A stretch of 64,000 nt of DNA from Lutibaculum baratangense AMV1 (lineage in GTDB: Bacteria > Pseudomonadota > Alphaproteobacteria > Rhizobiales > Tepidamorphaceae), in the NCBI RefSeq assembly GCF_000496075.1, contig NZ_AWXZ01000040.1, positions 186,001-250,000 of the forward strand, written 5' to 3'. The position numbers were made by a program, and so were the translations under genes. Under the pieces are notes generated by a model. That model ran no database searches. It was not told the DNA's origin and saw nothing but the letters and a program-made list of their open reading frames with translations. Positions 18,289-29,092 of this stretch are shown here, piece after piece; within the stretch, counting starts at the first letter, position 1; the number at the start of each line of letters is the position of its first letter.

Positions 18289-20444
18289 GCAGGATCCCGC
18301 GTTTCGCCGAGCTCGACTTCGAGATGCCGGCCGAGGGGCCGCCCTCGGCAGGGCCCGGCTTCGGGACGCCCGAGGGCATCGACCTCAAGGGCAGCTACGG
18401 CCCCGGGGACCGCGACGGGCTCGACTTCCTGCAGAGCTATCCCGGCGTCGCGCCGTTCCTGCGCGGGCCGTACCCGACGATGTACCGCACGAGGCCGTGG
18501 ACGATCCGGCAATATGCGGGCTTCTCCACCGCCGAGGCGTCGAACGCCTTCTACCGCCGCAACCTCGCGGCCGGGCAGCGGGGCCTGTCGATCGCCTTCG
18601 ACCTCGCGACCCACCGCGGCTACGACAGCGACAATCCGCGCGTGAAGGGCGACGTCGGCATGGCCGGCGTCGCGATCGACTCGATCTACGACATGCGCAC
18701 GCTGTTCGACGGCATCCCGCTCGACAAGATGAGCGTCTCGATGACGATGAACGGCGCGGTGCTGCCGATCATGGCGCTGTTCGTCGTGGCGGGCGAGGAG
18801 CAGGGCGTGCCGCCGGAGAAGCTGACCGGGACCATCCAGAACGACATCCTGAAGGAGTTCATGGTCCGCAACACCTACATCTTCCCGCCGACGCCATCGA
18901 TGCGGATCGTCTCGGACATCTTCGCCTACACCTCGCAGAGGATGCCGCGCTTCAACTCGATCTCGATCTCCGGCTACCACATGCAGGAGGCGGGGGCGAC
19001 GGCGGATCTCGAGCTCGCCTACACGCTGGCCGACGGCGTCGAGTACGTGCGGGCGGGGATCGCGGCGGGCCTGCCGGTCGACGCCTTCGCGCCGCGCCTG
19101 TCCTTCTTCTTCGCGATCGGCATGAACCACTTCATGGAGATCGCGAAGCTCAGGGCGGCGCGGCTGCTCTGGGCGAGGCTGATGCGGCAGTTCGAGCCGC
19201 AGGACGAGCGCTCGCTCAGCCTGCGCACCCACTGCCAGACCTCCGGCTGGAGCCTGACGGCGCAGGACGTCTACAACAACGTCGTGAGGACCTGCATCGA
19301 GGCGATGGCGGCGACGCAGGGGCACACCCAGTCGCTGCACACGAACGCGCTCGACGAGGCGCTCGCCCTGCCGACCGACTTCTCCGCCCGCATCGCCAGG
19401 AACACCCAGCTCTTCCTGCAGCACGAGGCCGGCACGAACCGCGTCATCGACCCGTGGGGCGGCTCGTACTTCGTGGAGCGGCTGACGCAGGAGCTCGCGG
19501 CCCGGGCCTGGACGCATATCGAGGAGGTCGAGGGCCTCGGCGGCATGGCGAAGGCGATCGAGGGCGGCCTGCCGAAGCTCAGGATCGAGGAGGCCGCGGC
19601 CCGGACGCAGGCGCGGATCGACAGCGGTCGCCAGACGGTCGTCGGCGTCAATCGCTGGCGGACGGAGGAAGCCGACGAGATCGAGATCCTCAAGGTCGAC
19701 AACTCCGCCGTGCGGGCGAGCCAGATCGAGAAGCTCGACCGCCTGCGCGCCGAGCGCGACCAGGGCGCGGTCGAGGAGAGGCTCCAGGCGCTGAGCCGGT
19801 CGGCCGGGAGCGGCGAGGGCAATCTCCTCGCGCTCGCCGTCGACGCCGCGCGGGCCAAGGCGACGGTCGGCGAGATCACCTCGGCGCTCGAGAGCGCGTG
19901 GGGGCGGCACCGGGCGGAGATCAAGGCGATCACGGGCGTCTATGCGCGGGAGGTCGGGCAGATGGACGAGAAGCTCTCCCGCGTGCGGCGGCTGGTGGAG
20001 GCGTTCGAGGAAAACGAGGGGCGGCGGCCGCGCATCCTCGTCGCGAAGATGGGCCAGGACGGCCACGACCGGGGCCAGAAGGTGATCGCCTCGGCCTTCG
20101 CCGATCTCGGGTTCGACGTCGACATCGGCCCCCTCTTCGCGACCCCGGAGGAGACGGCGCGCCAGGCGGTCGACAACGACGTGCACATCGTCGGCGTCTC
20201 CTCGCTCGCCGCCGGGCACCTGACGCTCGTGCCGGACCTGAAGGCCGCGCTCGAGGGGCAGGGCCGCGGCGACGTCATGATCGTCGTCGGCGGGGTGGTG
20301 CCGCCGCAGGACCATCAGGCGCTGATCGAGGCCGGCGCCTCGGCGATCTTCCCGCCGGGTACCGTGATCGCCGACGCGGCGGCCGATCTCCTGCTCGAAC
20401 TCGGCCGCCGTCTCGGCCACGAGCCCGCCCAGGCCGCGGAGTAG
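18285..20444 (+). CDS. mutB: Methylmalonyl-CoA mutase large (catalytic) subunit
   Basis: The 719-residue product has the substrate barrel ([65 protein letters not shown]) and a C-terminal B12-binding Rossmann domain with the axial histidine motif [14 protein letters not shown] (DxHxxG) and [15 protein letters not shown]. It starts at the ATGA overlap with mutA. The pathway links propionate, odd-chain fatty acid and branched-chain amino-acid breakdown to the TCA cycle, and in some alphaproteobacteria the ethylmalonyl-CoA cycle. The GTPase chaperone meaB lies 2.5 kb downstream. Confidence 0.97.
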   Translation: MSRIPRFAELDFEMPAEGPPSAGPGFGTPEGIDLKGSYGPGDRDGLDFLQSYPGVAPFLRGPYPTMYRTRPWTIRQYAGFSTAEASNAFYRRNLAAGQRGLSIAFDLATHRGYDSDNPRVKGDVGMAGVAIDSIYDMRTLFDGIPLDKMSVSMTMNGAVLPIMALFVVAGEEQGVPPEKLTGTIQNDILKEFMVRNTYIFPPTPSMRIVSDIFAYTSQRMPRFNSISISGYHMQEAGATADLELAYTLADGVEYVRAGIAAGLPVDAFAPRLSFFFAIGMNHFMEIAKLRAARLLWARLMRQFEPQDERSLSLRTHCQTSGWSLTAQDVYNNVVRTCIEAMAATQGHTQSLHTNALDEALALPTDFSARIARNTQLFLQHEAGTNRVIDPWGGSYFVERLTQELAARAWTHIEEVEGLGGMAKAIEGGLPKLRIEEAAARTQARIDSGRQTVVGVNRWRTEEADEIEILKVDNSAVRASQIEKLDRLRAERDQGAVEERLQALSRSAGSGEGNLLALAVDAARAKATVGEITSALESAWGRHRAEIKAITGVYAREVGQMDEKLSRVRRLVEAFEENEGRRPRILVAKMGQDGHDRGQKVIASAFADLGFDVDIGPLFATPEETARQAVDNDVHIVGVSSLAAGHLTLVPDLKAALEGQGRGDVMIVVGGVVPPQDHQALIEAGASAIFPPGTVIADAAADLLLELGRRLGHEPAQAAE

Positions 20445-20450
20445 GCTGCC

Positions 20451-21020
20451 TCAGAAGGGCAGCCTCGGCAGCGGCAGGCCCTGCATGGCCGCGGCGGCCG
20501 GCATGTCCATGACGGTGAGGCCCGCCGGCGGGGAGAAATGCGCCGCCTCCTGCGGTTCCCGCTTCAGGTCGTGCAGCTCGGCGGTCGTCCCGTCGACCTC
20601 GACCCGCAGGGGCACGTTGCCTTCGCCGAGGCAGGCCCTGCCTTCGTCGACCTGCCAGATCTCGCATGTCTCGCCGCGGACGGTCTCGGTCTCGCCGGTG
20701 GCCGTGGCGTTCACCCTCGACTCGACGTCCGCCGGCGTCTTCACGCGCATACCCATGCCGGGCATCTGCGACGTCCACATCACGATGTCGCCGGACTGCA
20801 TGTCCCGGATCGCCGAGATCTGCATCCCCGCGGGGGAGATCTCGACCCGCATCGCGCCATCGGCCGCGGAATAGCGCATCGCCACCTTCATCTCGTCGCC
20901 GCTGCCGTCGCGGACCACCCACGTGCCGGAGAAGTCGGTCTGGGGCAGAGGCGGCTCCGCCATGGCGGGGGCGGCAAGGGAGATCGCGGCGGCGAAACAG
21001 CCGGCAAGCAGGAGGCGCAT
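20451..21020 (-). CDS. Secreted DUF4412-like protein
   Basis: The 189-residue product has a Sec signal peptide (MRLLLAGCFAAAISLAAPAMA, cleavage after AMA) and a beta-rich mature part: TDFSGTWVVRDGSGDEMKVAMRYS, a Met-rich stretch (SQMPGMGM) and a Cys pair in ETCEIWQVDEGRACLG that could form a disulphide. The layout resembles DUF4412-type periplasmic proteins. Its 3' end is 6 bp from the convergent mutB stop. Function unknown; start chosen for a GGAAG ribosome-binding site. Confidence 0.65.
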   Translation of the reverse strand: MRLLLAGCFAAAISLAAPAMAEPPLPQTDFSGTWVVRDGSGDEMKVAMRYSAADGAMRVEISPAGMQISAIRDMQSGDIVMWTSQMPGMGMRVKTPADVESRVNATATGETETVRGETCEIWQVDEGRACLGEGNVPLRVEVDGTTAELHDLKREPQEAAHFSPPAGLTVMDMPAAAAMQGLPLPRLPF

Positions 21021-21165
21021 CTGGTCTTCCCTTCGGATTAGCTCGACAGAGTGGTCGCCGGGGACTGGCGCCACGGCAGGTAAGCGAGGATAGATTGGCG
21101 CCAGAGGCAAGGCGACCACAAACCGCCCGGACAGGGGCTCCGGCGGCGGCGCGGGAGACACGAAG

Positions 21166-22272
21166 ATGACGGGACGCTGTTTCATTGCCGTTTGCGCCGG
21201 GCTCCTCGTCTCCGGCGCGGCATCGGCGCAGGACGACCGGGCGCTCGAGCTCAGGGACATGTCCGAAGCCGCGGAGATCAGGGTCGTCCTGCCGCCGGCC
21301 GCCGCCGACCACCCGGCCCTTCGCGACGAAATGCTCGCCGAGGGGAGAGAGCTCCTGGCCAAGTTCAGGTCCGAAGCGCAGGCGGCTATGGCCGAGGCGG
21401 AGACGGACCCGGACTATCCCTGGCACCCGTGGTCGCTCGACTACGTCTACGAGCCGCGCTATCTCGGCCCCGTGTACGGGAGCTTCCTCGTCAATATCTT
21501 CACCTTCCAGGGCGGGGCGCATCCGCAGCTCGCCTTCGAGACGGTGACACGGGATCTCGAGACGAACACGCCCGTGACCCTCGACGATCTCTTCTTCGAC
21601 GCGAGCGACGGCTCGCCCGCGCTCGTCGCCATCTCCGATCACGTGCAAAACGACATCGCGAGGCAGAAGGAGCAGCGCACGGGCGAGCCGGCGGATCTCG
21701 GCTCCGCCGACTGGCTGGACGCGGTGGCGCCGCGGCCGGAGAATTTCGAGCTCTTCACCTTCGTGCCGGCGAGACAGCGCGGCATGGTCGCGGGCCTCAC
21801 CTTCCACTTTCCGCCCTACGCGGTCGGCGCCTACGCCGAAGGGCCGTTCGAGTCCTTCGTGCCGGCCTCCGTGTTCTCGGGCGAGCTCGCGGACTTCTTC
21901 CCGCAGGTCTTCGGCGGCGAGCCGCTGCGGGTGTGGCCACTTTCGAGCTACGAGGAGCCCGGCGTCTTCGCCTTCCTCGAGGCGCCGGAGCCGGAAACGC
22001 TCGTGGCGTCGCCGCTGCAGGTCGCGGGGGAGGTGCCGCGCATGTGGTTCGACGGCGGCGCGCCGCTCGTGCGGGTCGCCGACTTCGACGGCAACGTCCT
22101 GGGGGAGGCGGAGGCCGTGATGCAGCCGGACCGGCCGGCGGCCGAGGTGAGCGTCGGCACCGTGCCCTTCCAGGCGACGGTCGAGTTCGGCCGGAGCGAG
22201 GCCACGGAAGGCCAGCTCGTGATCGTGCCGCCGGGGGAGGGCAGCGAGGTGAGCACCTTCGTGCGCTTCTGA
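21166..22272 (+). CDS. Periplasmic DUF3298 protein with Gmad2-like C-terminal domain
   Basis: The 368-residue product has a signal peptide (cleavage near SAA-SAQ). Residues 60-250 match the DUF4163/DUF3298 (RsiV/PdaC-type) pattern: YEPRYLGPVYGSFLVNIFTFQGGAHP, TVTRDLETNTPVTLDDLFF, then FTFVPARQRGMVAGLTFHFPPYAVGAYAEG. Residues 270-368 resemble the immunoglobulin-like Gmad2 domain (SPLQVAGEVPRMWFDGG, VRVADFDGNVLGEAEA). RsiV-type domains can bind lysozyme, but no sigma factor is adjacent here. It is divergent from the DUF4412-like gene and may share its promoter region. Confidence 0.75.
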   Translation: MTGRCFIAVCAGLLVSGAASAQDDRALELRDMSEAAEIRVVLPPAAADHPALRDEMLAEGRELLAKFRSEAQAAMAEAETDPDYPWHPWSLDYVYEPRYLGPVYGSFLVNIFTFQGGAHPQLAFETVTRDLETNTPVTLDDLFFDASDGSPALVAISDHVQNDIARQKEQRTGEPADLGSADWLDAVAPRPENFELFTFVPARQRGMVAGLTFHFPPYAVGAYAEGPFESFVPASVFSGELADFFPQVFGGEPLRVWPLSSYEEPGVFAFLEAPEPETLVASPLQVAGEVPRMWFDGGAPLVRVADFDGNVLGEAEAVMQPDRPAAEVSVGTVPFQATVEFGRSEATEGQLVIVPPGEGSEVSTFVRF

Positions 22273-22364
22273 GAGGCTGAACCCTTGCCCGCGCGAGCCG
22301 GCTTCGTGTACCCGGAGGCCCGACCGGCGCGGTATGTCCGCGCTTTGCTGGCGGAGATTCGCGA

Positions 22365-22946
22365 ATGATCCCGAGAGTTGCGGCGTTCCTGTCCCTGGGG
22401 CTCGCCCTGGCCGGCTGTGCGAGCGAAGGGGGGCCGCCATCGGTCAGCTCCGCCACCTCGATCATGCCCGTGGCCTATGCGATCGAGGCGGATTCGGCGG
22501 GACCGATCACCGCCACCACCTCCTACTCCCGCCAGGCCCTGCAGGCGCTGTTCCCCGGCGACCGGATCGACGTGATCCAGACGGCCGACGAGACGGGGGT
22601 CGTGAGCGCGCTGACGATCTTCGAGGAAGGCCTGCAGACGCTGATGGTGATCCCCACCTCGAACCGCCGGGAGATCAAGGCCGTCCACGGGGCGGGGCTG
22701 GCGGTGGCGGGCCCCGGCGGCGAGCGGCTCGGCATGACGTTCCGCGAGCTCGGCATGGACCGCGGCACCTGCCGGCTGGGGCAGGGCCCCTGGGTGGGCA
22801 TGGCCGTCTGCCGGTCGCGACAGGCCCCGAATGTGAGCCTCGTCTTCGACCCCGGCGAGTGGAGCGAGCCGAACGAGCTCGCCCCCGCCGAGGTGCTCGC
22901 GGAGGGCCGGCTCCAGCGCATCGTCTGGTCGCCCCCCGGGGCGTGA
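22365..22946 (+). CDS. Lipoprotein, DUF1131 (YfeY-like)
   Basis: The 193-residue product has a lipoprotein signal with lipobox LAGC (Cys at about residue 18). The mature part contains ITATTSYSRQALQALFPGDRIDVIQTADETGVVSALTIFEEG, which resembles DUF1131, the family of the sigma-E-regulated E. coli lipoprotein YfeY. GGAG precedes the ATG. It ends 10 bp before meaB, so the two may share a transcript. Molecular role unknown. Confidence 0.7.
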   Translation: MIPRVAAFLSLGLALAGCASEGGPPSVSSATSIMPVAYAIEADSAGPITATTSYSRQALQALFPGDRIDVIQTADETGVVSALTIFEEGLQTLMVIPTSNRREIKAVHGAGLAVAGPGGERLGMTFRELGMDRGTCRLGQGPWVGMAVCRSRQAPNVSLVFDPGEWSEPNELAPAEVLAEGRLQRIVWSPPGA

Positions 22947-22956
22947 GGGCACGAGG

Positions 22957-23958
22957 GTGAGCGGCCGCCCGATCGACACCGACGACCTCGCCCGACGGCT
23001 GCGGGCGGGCGAGCGGGGCGCTCTCGCCCGGGCCATCACCCTCGTGGAGAGCCGCAAGCCGAGCCACCGCAGGCAGGCGGCGGAGCTCCTGCAGGCTGTG
23101 CTGCCGGACACGGGGCGCGCGCGCCGGATCGGCATCACGGGCGTGCCGGGCGTCGGCAAGTCGACGACGATCGAGCAGCTCGGGCAGAACCTCATCGCCG
23201 CCGGGCACCGGGTGGCCGTGCTCGCCGTCGACCCGTCCTCCTCCCGCAGCGGCGGCTCGATCCTCGGCGACAAGACGAGAATGGCCGCGCTCGCCTGCGA
23301 CGAGCGGGCCTTCGTGCGGCCCTCGCCCTCCGGCGGCACGCTCGGGGGTGTCGCGGCGCGCACGCGGGAATCGTTGCTTCTCTGCGAGGCGGCGGGCTTC
23401 GACGTCGTGATCGTCGAGACGGTCGGCACCGGCCAGTCCGAGGTCGCCGTCGCCGACATGGTGGACGTGTTCGTGCTGCTCGCCCTGCCGGGGGCCGGTG
23501 ACGAATTGCAGGGCATCAAGAAGGGCGTGCTCGAGCTCGCCGACATCATCGCGGTGAACAAGGCCGACGGCGACAACGAGGGCCGCGCGCGGCAGGCGGC
23601 GGCGGAGCTCAAGGCGGCGCTGCACATCCTGACGCCCGCCTCGCCCGACTGGACGCCCGAGGTCGTGACGGTCTCGGGCCTCGCGAACAGGGGCCTCGAC
23701 CGCCTCTGGGAGACGATCGGACGGCACCGGGAGGCGCTTGTGGCCTCCGGCGGCTTCGCGGCGCGGCGGCGGGAGCAGCAGGTGAAATGGATGCGCACGC
23801 TGCTCGAGGAGCGGCTCCTGGGCCTCGTGCGGGGCAACCGGGCGGTGGCGGGCCGGCTGAAGGAGCTCGAGGCTCGGGTGGCCGACGGCGATCTGACGCC
23901 CGCGCTCGCGGTCGAGGAGCTGGCGCAGGCGCTCGACCTGCCGGAGGCGACGACATGA
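22957..23958 (+). CDS. meaB: MeaB, GTPase chaperone of methylmalonyl-CoA mutase
   Basis: A G3E-family GTPase that protects mutase and gates delivery of adenosylcobalamin. The 333-residue product has Walker A GVPGVGKSTTIEQLG, the switch region with DPSSSRSGGSILGDKTRM, the ETVGTGQSE motif and the base-specificity motif NKAD. The start is GTG at 22957. It clusters with mutA/mutB, the normal association, though three other genes lie between. Its stop overlaps the next gene by 4 bp. Confidence 0.95.
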   Translation: MSGRPIDTDDLARRLRAGERGALARAITLVESRKPSHRRQAAELLQAVLPDTGRARRIGITGVPGVGKSTTIEQLGQNLIAAGHRVAVLAVDPSSSRSGGSILGDKTRMAALACDERAFVRPSPSGGTLGGVAARTRESLLLCEAAGFDVVIVETVGTGQSEVAVADMVDVFVLLALPGAGDELQGIKKGVLELADIIAVNKADGDNEGRARQAAAELKAALHILTPASPDWTPEVVTVSGLANRGLDRLWETIGRHREALVASGGFAARRREQQVKWMRTLLEERLLGLVRGNRAVAGRLKELEARVADGDLTPALAVEELAQALDLPEATT

Positions 23959-24605
23959 GCGCGCCAACCGTCCTCGTCACGGGCTTCGGGCCGTTTCCCG
24001 GCGCCCCGGTGAACCCGAGCGCGGCGCTCGTGCGCGCGCTGCCAACCGGCACGATGTCGCGGCGGCACGGCATCGCGCTCCACACCGAGATCATGCCGGT
24101 GAGCTATGCGGCGGTGGCGGAGATCCTGCCGCGGCTGTGGCGGGACCTGCGGCCCGACGCCGTGCTGCATGTCGGGCTGCACGGCCGGGCGCGCATCCCG
24201 CATGTCGAGCTTCGCGGCAAGAACCACAGGAGCCCGCTCGCGCCCGATGCCGGCGGCGCGCTGCCGAACCACCCGGCGATCGACCCGAAGGGCCCGGCGA
24301 TCCGCCACGCCTCGCTGCCGGCACCGCAGATCCTCGCCGCGATCCGCGCGAGCGGCGCCCGGGCGCGGACCTCCCACGACGCCGGGAGCTATCTCTGCAA
24401 CTTTGCGACCTACCTCTCGCTGGGACTGGCGCGCGAAGGGGCGATCGCGGGCTTCCTGCACGTGCCGTGGCCGGCGGAGGAGCGGGGCCGGGCGCGGCGG
24501 GCGCCGGCCGATCGGCCCGGCTGGAACGAACTGTCGGTGGCGCTCGAGGCGACGATCGGTGCGGTGGCGCTCGAGGCGAAGCGGCGGGCACGGGGCGGCC
24601 GGTAG
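23955..24605 (+). CDS. pcp: Pyroglutamyl-peptidase I (peptidase C15)
   Basis: It removes N-terminal pyroglutamate from peptides. The 216-residue cytoplasmic protein has the N-terminal [17 protein letters not shown], the catalytic Cys in [12 protein letters not shown] (residue about 143) and the catalytic His in GFLHVPW. The third catalytic residue (a Glu) is less certain; a candidate lies in [13 protein letters not shown]. It overlaps meaB by 4 bp (ATGA), so it is translated from the same mRNA. Confidence 0.88.
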   Translation: MSAPTVLVTGFGPFPGAPVNPSAALVRALPTGTMSRRHGIALHTEIMPVSYAAVAEILPRLWRDLRPDAVLHVGLHGRARIPHVELRGKNHRSPLAPDAGGALPNHPAIDPKGPAIRHASLPAPQILAAIRASGARARTSHDAGSYLCNFATYLSLGLAREGAIAGFLHVPWPAEERGRARRAPADRPGWNELSVALEATIGAVALEAKRRARGGR

Positions 24606-24630
24606 GTCTTCCGCCCCGCGGGCCACGGAA

Positions 24631-25095
24631 TCACCCCTTCGGGCGCACGCCATAGGTGTCGTAGGCCTCGTTCATCCGCTCCTCCTCGCTCCGCTCGGGG
24701 AGGAGCGTATAGCTCGGTGCCCAGATGCGCGCGATGCGGGCGATCTCGACGACGATCACGTTGCGGACCGGCTAGGCCTCCCCGGCGAGGCGGAGAAGGT
24801 CGGCCGCGACCGCCGCGAACTCCTCCGTGTCCTTCGGCACGATCCGCGCCCGGCCGGTGATCTTGAAGCCGCGCTGGCGGAAGACGTCGACGAAGCTGAC
24901 GCAGACATCCGGGTTCGCGGCGACGTTGCGCACGCTGTTCGACGAGGCGATGTCGGCGACGACGATCCGGTCGTCGCCGAGGGTCGCGAAGATCTCCTTC
25001 GGCGTCACGTTCGGCACCCCCTCGGGGCTGACGGTCGCGAGCCAGCAGAGGACGGAGTTCGCGATGTCGGTGCGGACGGCGTCGTTGAGCTTCAC
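24631..25095 (-). pseudogene. Pyridoxamine-oxidase-like flavin protein gene interrupted by an in-frame amber codon
   Basis: The first 107 codons (25095 down to 24775) encode a PPOX split-barrel protein ([49 protein letters not shown]). A TAG at 24772-24774 then stops it. The same frame continues without a break for 46 more codons to a TGA at 24631-24633 and encodes a sensible family C-terminus ([40 protein letters not shown]). Together they give about 154 residues, the usual family size. TAG could come from a Tyr codon by one change. Options are recent inactivation, a working truncated protein, or readthrough. Confidence 0.8.
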
Positions 25096-25116
25096 GCGGG
25101 CCGTCTCCGGACCAGA

Positions 25117-26334
25117 TCAGAAGAACGCCTGGATGCCCGTCTGGGCGCGGCCGAGAATCAGGGCGTGGACGTCGTGCGTGCCCTCGTAGGTGTTCACCGT
25201 TTCGAGGTTCGCGAGGTGGCGCATGACGTGGAACTCGTCGGCGATGCCGTTGCCGCCGTGCATGTCGCGGGCCATGCGGGCGACGTCGAGCGCCTTGCCG
25301 CAGTTGTTGCGCTTGACGAGCGAGATCATCTCCGGGGCAACCTTGCCCTCGTCGAAGAGCCGGCCGACGCGCAAGGACGCCTGGAGGCCGAGCGCGATCT
25401 CGGTCTGCATGTCGGCGAGCTTCTTCTGGACGAGCTGCGTCGCGGCGAGCGGCCTGCCGAACTGCTTGCGGTCGAGCGTGTACTGGCGCGCGGCGTGCCA
25501 GCAGAACTCGGCCGCGCCCATCGCGCCCCAGGAGATGCCGTAGCGGGCGCGGTTGAGGCAGCCGAAGGGCCCTTTCAGGCCCGCGACGTTCGGCAGGAGG
25601 TGCTCCTCGCCGACCTCGACGCCGTCCATCACGACCTCGCCGGTGACCGAGGCGCGCAAGGAGAGCTTGCCCTCGATCTTCGGCGCGGTGAGACCCTTCA
25701 TGCCCTTCTCGAGCACGAAGCCGCGGATCTGGTCGTCATGCGCCTCGGACTTCGCCCAGACGACGAAGACGTCGGCGATCGGCGAGTTCGAGATCCACAT
25801 CTTCGAGCCCGAGAGGACGTAGCCGCCGTCGGTCTTCCTCGCGCGCGTCTTCATGCCGGCGGGGTCGGAGCCGGCGTCGGGCTCGGTCAGGCCGAAGCAG
25901 CCGACCCACTCGCCCGAAGCGAGCTTCGGCAGGTACTTCCTGCGCTGGCTCTCGTCGCCATAGGCGTAGATCGGGTACATGACGAGCGAGGACTGCACGC
26001 TCATCATCGAGCGGTAGCCCGAATCGACGCGCTCGACCTCGCGGGCGACGAGGCCGTAGGCGACGTAGCTCGTGCCGGCGCCGCCATATTCCTCGGGCGT
26101 CGTGGGACCAAGCAGGCCGAGCTCTCCCAACTCGTCGAAGATCTCGCGGTCGGTGCGCTCCTCGCGATAGGCCGTCAGGACGCGCGGCAGGAGCTTCTCC
26201 TGCGCGTAGTCGCGCGCCATGTCGCGGATCATCCGCTCCTCCTCGGAGAGCTGCTCCTCGAGGAGGAACGGATCCTCCCACTGGAATGCCCCGTACTTGG
26301 AGTGCGACTGCTTCTGGTCCTCGGCGAGCGACAT
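25117..26334 (-). CDS. gcdH: Glutaryl-CoA dehydrogenase (acyl-CoA dehydrogenase family)
   Basis: The FAD enzyme that oxidises and decarboxylates glutaryl-CoA to crotonyl-CoA in lysine and tryptophan breakdown. The 405-residue product has the acyl-CoA dehydrogenase signatures [18 protein letters not shown] and the C-terminal [13 protein letters not shown], and the GCDH-type catalytic glutamate in [20 protein letters not shown]. The N-terminal [20 protein letters not shown] is also typical. Length fits. It stands alone; its 3' end is 21 bp from the interrupted flavin-protein gene on the same strand. Confidence 0.93.
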   Translation of the reverse strand: MSLAEDQKQSHSKYGAFQWEDPFLLEEQLSEEERMIRDMARDYAQEKLLPRVLTAYREERTDREIFDELGELGLLGPTTPEEYGGAGTSYVAYGLVAREVERVDSGYRSMMSVQSSLVMYPIYAYGDESQRRKYLPKLASGEWVGCFGLTEPDAGSDPAGMKTRARKTDGGYVLSGSKMWISNSPIADVFVVWAKSEAHDDQIRGFVLEKGMKGLTAPKIEGKLSLRASVTGEVVMDGVEVGEEHLLPNVAGLKGPFGCLNRARYGISWGAMGAAEFCWHAARQYTLDRKQFGRPLAATQLVQKKLADMQTEIALGLQASLRVGRLFDEGKVAPEMISLVKRNNCGKALDVARMARDMHGGNGIADEFHVMRHLANLETVNTYEGTHDVHALILGRAQTGIQAFF

Positions 26335-26401
26335 GGCGGAACTCCGACTGCTGTGGCGGAGCCGGGCCCGCGGCCCGGCTATCCTCTCATGGGCCCCATG
26401 C

Positions 26402-28507
26402 TTACTCCCGATCGGCGAGGCCTGTCACCTTCAGCGCGAAGGCATAGACGAGGGCGACCTCCTTCAGCCGGTCGAACCGGCCGGAGGCGCCGGCATGGCC
26501 GGCCGACATGTTGACCTTCAGCGCCAGGATGTTGTCGTCGGTCTTCTCGTTCCTCAGGCGCGCGACCCACTTCGCGGCTTCCCAGTAGGTGACGCGCGGG
26601 TCGGTGAGGCCCGCGAGCGCGAGGATGTGCGGATAAGCCTGCGCCCTCACATTGTCGTAGGGGCTGTAGGAGGCGATGAGGTCGTAGTCCTCGACGCGCT
26701 CGATCGGGTTGCCCCATTCGGGCCACTCGGGCGGGGTGAGGGGCAGCGTGTCGTCGAGCATCGTCGCGAGCGTGTCGACGAACGGCACCTCGGCGACGAT
26801 CGCGAGGAACCTCTCGGGCGCCATGTTGGCGACGGCGCCCATCAGCATGCCGCCGGCCGAGCCGCCATGGGCGACGATCCGGTCGTGGGCGGTGTAGCGC
26901 TCCGCTGCGAGATGGTCGGCTGCCGCGATGAAGTCGCTGAAGGTGTTGAGCTTCTTCGCCGTCTTTCCCTCGCGGTACCAGCGCTGGCCCTTGTCCCGGC
27001 CGCCGCGGATATGGGCGAGGGCGAACACGAAGCCGCGGTTCACCAGCGACAGGATGTTCGTGTTGAAGCCGGCGGGGATGGTGATGCCGTAGGAGCCGTA
27101 GCCGTAGAGCAGGCACGGGGCCGAGCCGTCCCGGGGCGTGTCCTTCAGCATGAGGACGGAGATCGGCACCGTCTCGCCGTCGGGAGCGGGCGCGTGGACC
27201 CGGCGCACCACGTAGCGCTCCGGATCGTGACCGGACGGCACCTCCTGCTCCTTGCGCAGGGTGCGCTCGCCGGTCCCGATCGCGTAGTCGTAGACGCGCG
27301 CCGGTGTCGTCAGCGAGGAGTAGCTGAAGCGGATCTCGTCGGTCTCGTACTCGTAGCCGTGCATCACGCCGAGCGCGTAGGCCTCCTCGGGGAAGGAGAT
27401 CTCGTGCTCGGTGCCGTCGCTCCAGCGGCGGATCACGATGCGCGGCAGCCCGTCCTCGCGCTCGAGGCGCACGAGATGGTCTGCGTAGGGCACGGCGTCG
27501 ATGACGTAGCGGCCCTCGCGGTGGGGCACGAGGTCGCGCCAGTTCGCGACGGCGGGATCCTCGACCGGCGCGGTGACCAGCTTGAAGTCCTCCGCGTCGT
27601 CGCGGTTCGTCAGGATGACGAGGTCGGTCCCATGATGCTCGACATGGTACTCGATGCCCGTCTCGCGCGGCGCGACGAGGCGGGGCTTCGGGTCCGGCGA
27701 TGCCGTGTCGATCAGCCAGACCTCGCTCGTCTCGTGGTCGTGCGCGTCGATGACGACGAAGCGCCGCGACTGCGTGCGGCCGACGCCGACGAAGAAGCCG
27801 GCATCGGCCTCCTCGTAGACCAGCTCGTCCTTCGCGGCATCCTCGCCCACGACGTGTCGGAAGACCTGGCGCGGCCGGTGGTTCGCGTCGAGTCTCGTGT
27901 AGTAGAGCGCCCGCCCGTCGGGCGACCAGACGGCGCCGCCGGTCGTGTCGGTGATCTCGTCGGGAAGGTCCTCGCCCGTCGCGAGGTCGCGGATGCGGAT
28001 CGTGTAGAACTCCGAGCCGGCCGTGTCGGTCGCGTAGTAGAGGAGGCGGTGGTCGGGCGCGTGCCCGGCGCCGCCGAGGCGGAAGTAGCCGCGGCCTTCG
28101 GCCAGCGCGTCGCCGTCGAGAAGCGTCTCCTCCTCGCCGCCGCCACGCGGGGTGCGCACGAGGAGAGGGTGCTCCCCTCCCGTGCGGTAGCGCGTCGCGT
28201 AGGCATAGGGGCCGTCGGGAGAGGGAACGCTCGAATCGTCCTCCTTGATGCGCCCGCGCATCTCGGAGAACAGCCTCTCCTGAAGCGCCTCCGTGCCCGC
28301 CATCACCGATGCCGTCCACGCGTTCTCGGCCTCGAGCTGCGCGCGGATCTCCGGCGCGAGGCTCGAAGGGTCGTGCATCACCTCCTGCCAGTTCTCGGCC
28401 CTCAGCCAGGCATAGGGGTCGCGGCGGGTTCGGCCGTGGTGGCTCGTCTCGAGGGCGCGCCCTTCCGCGCGCGGCGGCGTGGCGGCGGCGTCAGCTAGGG
28501 ACTTCAT
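26402..28507 (-). CDS. ptrB: Oligopeptidase B-like S9A serine peptidase
   Basis: The 701-residue product has an N-terminal beta-propeller (about residues 70-400) and a C-terminal alpha/beta hydrolase with the triad: nucleophile in [12 protein letters not shown], Asp in [12 protein letters not shown], His in [11 protein letters not shown]. The [17 protein letters not shown] and [18 protein letters not shown] segments are typical of oligopeptidase B/prolyl oligopeptidase. It would cut short peptides after basic residues in the cytoplasm. No signal peptide is visible. Confidence 0.92.
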   Translation of the reverse strand: MKSLADAAATPPRAEGRALETSHHGRTRRDPYAWLRAENWQEVMHDPSSLAPEIRAQLEAENAWTASVMAGTEALQERLFSEMRGRIKEDDSSVPSPDGPYAYATRYRTGGEHPLLVRTPRGGGEEETLLDGDALAEGRGYFRLGGAGHAPDHRLLYYATDTAGSEFYTIRIRDLATGEDLPDEITDTTGGAVWSPDGRALYYTRLDANHRPRQVFRHVVGEDAAKDELVYEEADAGFFVGVGRTQSRRFVVIDAHDHETSEVWLIDTASPDPKPRLVAPRETGIEYHVEHHGTDLVILTNRDDAEDFKLVTAPVEDPAVANWRDLVPHREGRYVIDAVPYADHLVRLEREDGLPRIVIRRWSDGTEHEISFPEEAYALGVMHGYEYETDEIRFSYSSLTTPARVYDYAIGTGERTLRKEQEVPSGHDPERYVVRRVHAPAPDGETVPISVLMLKDTPRDGSAPCLLYGYGSYGITIPAGFNTNILSLVNRGFVFALAHIRGGRDKGQRWYREGKTAKKLNTFSDFIAAADHLAAERYTAHDRIVAHGGSAGGMLMGAVANMAPERFLAIVAEVPFVDTLATMLDDTLPLTPPEWPEWGNPIERVEDYDLIASYSPYDNVRAQAYPHILALAGLTDPRVTYWEAAKWVARLRNEKTDDNILALKVNMSAGHAGASGRFDRLKEVALVYAFALKVTGLADRE

Positions 28508-28558
28508 GTTGCGGCGGTTTTTCCTTCGTGCAGTGCGGTCGGGTTCACGCGACCGCCG

Positions 28559-28975
28559 TCACGCGAGCTTCCGGTCGAAGCTCAGCGCGTGGCCGTTGAT
28601 GCAGTAGCGCAAGCCCGTGGGCGGGGGTCCGTCCGGGAAGACGTGACCGAGGTGAGCGTCGCATGTCGCGCAGCGCGCTTCCACCCGGCGCATGCCGTGG
28701 GAGAGATCCTCGTGCTCGCTCACGCGGCCCTCCGCAATCGGCGCCCAATAGCTCGGCCAGCCGGACCCCGAATCATATTTCTGCTCCGAGCTGAAGAGCG
28801 GGGTGCCGCAGCAGACGCAGGCATAGGTGCCCGCGGCCTTCTCGTCCCAGTACGGCCCGGTGAACGGGCGCTCCGTGCCCTGGCAGCGGGTCACCCGATA
28901 CTGCTCGGGCGTCAGTTCCTCCTGCCACTCGCGGTCGCTCTTCTCGACGCGGCCGGACGTCTCGGTGTCGCTCAT
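28559..28975 (-). CDS. msrB: Peptide-methionine (R)-S-oxide reductase
   Basis: It repairs the R form of methionine sulfoxide. The 138-residue product has two zinc CxxC motifs (ACVCCGTP and [14 protein letters not shown]), the [11 protein letters not shown] substrate pocket and the catalytic Cys in [11 protein letters not shown]. The start at 28975 was chosen because GGAGG lies 6 nt upstream; an ATG two codons earlier abuts the GGAGG. Confidence 0.95.
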   Translation of the reverse strand: MSDTETSGRVEKSDREWQEELTPEQYRVTRCQGTERPFTGPYWDEKAAGTYACVCCGTPLFSSEQKYDSGSGWPSYWAPIAEGRVSEHEDLSHGMRRVEARCATCDAHLGHVFPDGPPPTGLRYCINGHALSFDRKLA

Positions 28976-29056
28976 CTTCATCCTCCGGGAACCTTTCCGT
29001 GGGCATACATAGTGTGCTGATCCGACTTCGCAATTCAGCATCATCTACATCATCAG

Positions 29057-29068
29057 CTGGTATACCAG
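29057..29068. promoter_or_regulatory. 12-bp palindrome CTGGTATACCAG, GntR-type operator candidate
   Basis: A perfect palindrome in the msrB/antiporter intergenic region, 82 bp upstream of msrB and 25 bp before the putative antiporter -35 box. Its TGGTATACCA core resembles the GntR-family operator pattern. No GntR gene is present in the window, so the link is only by motif. Confidence 0.4.
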
Positions 29069-29092
29069 ATGCCGCCCGGCGTCGGGTTTTCG

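Noticed and set aside
24606-24771. A separate small minus-strand gene at 24631-24771
   Set aside because: It is in the same frame as the gene at 24772-25095 and reads as its missing C-terminus, so it was merged as an interrupted gene.
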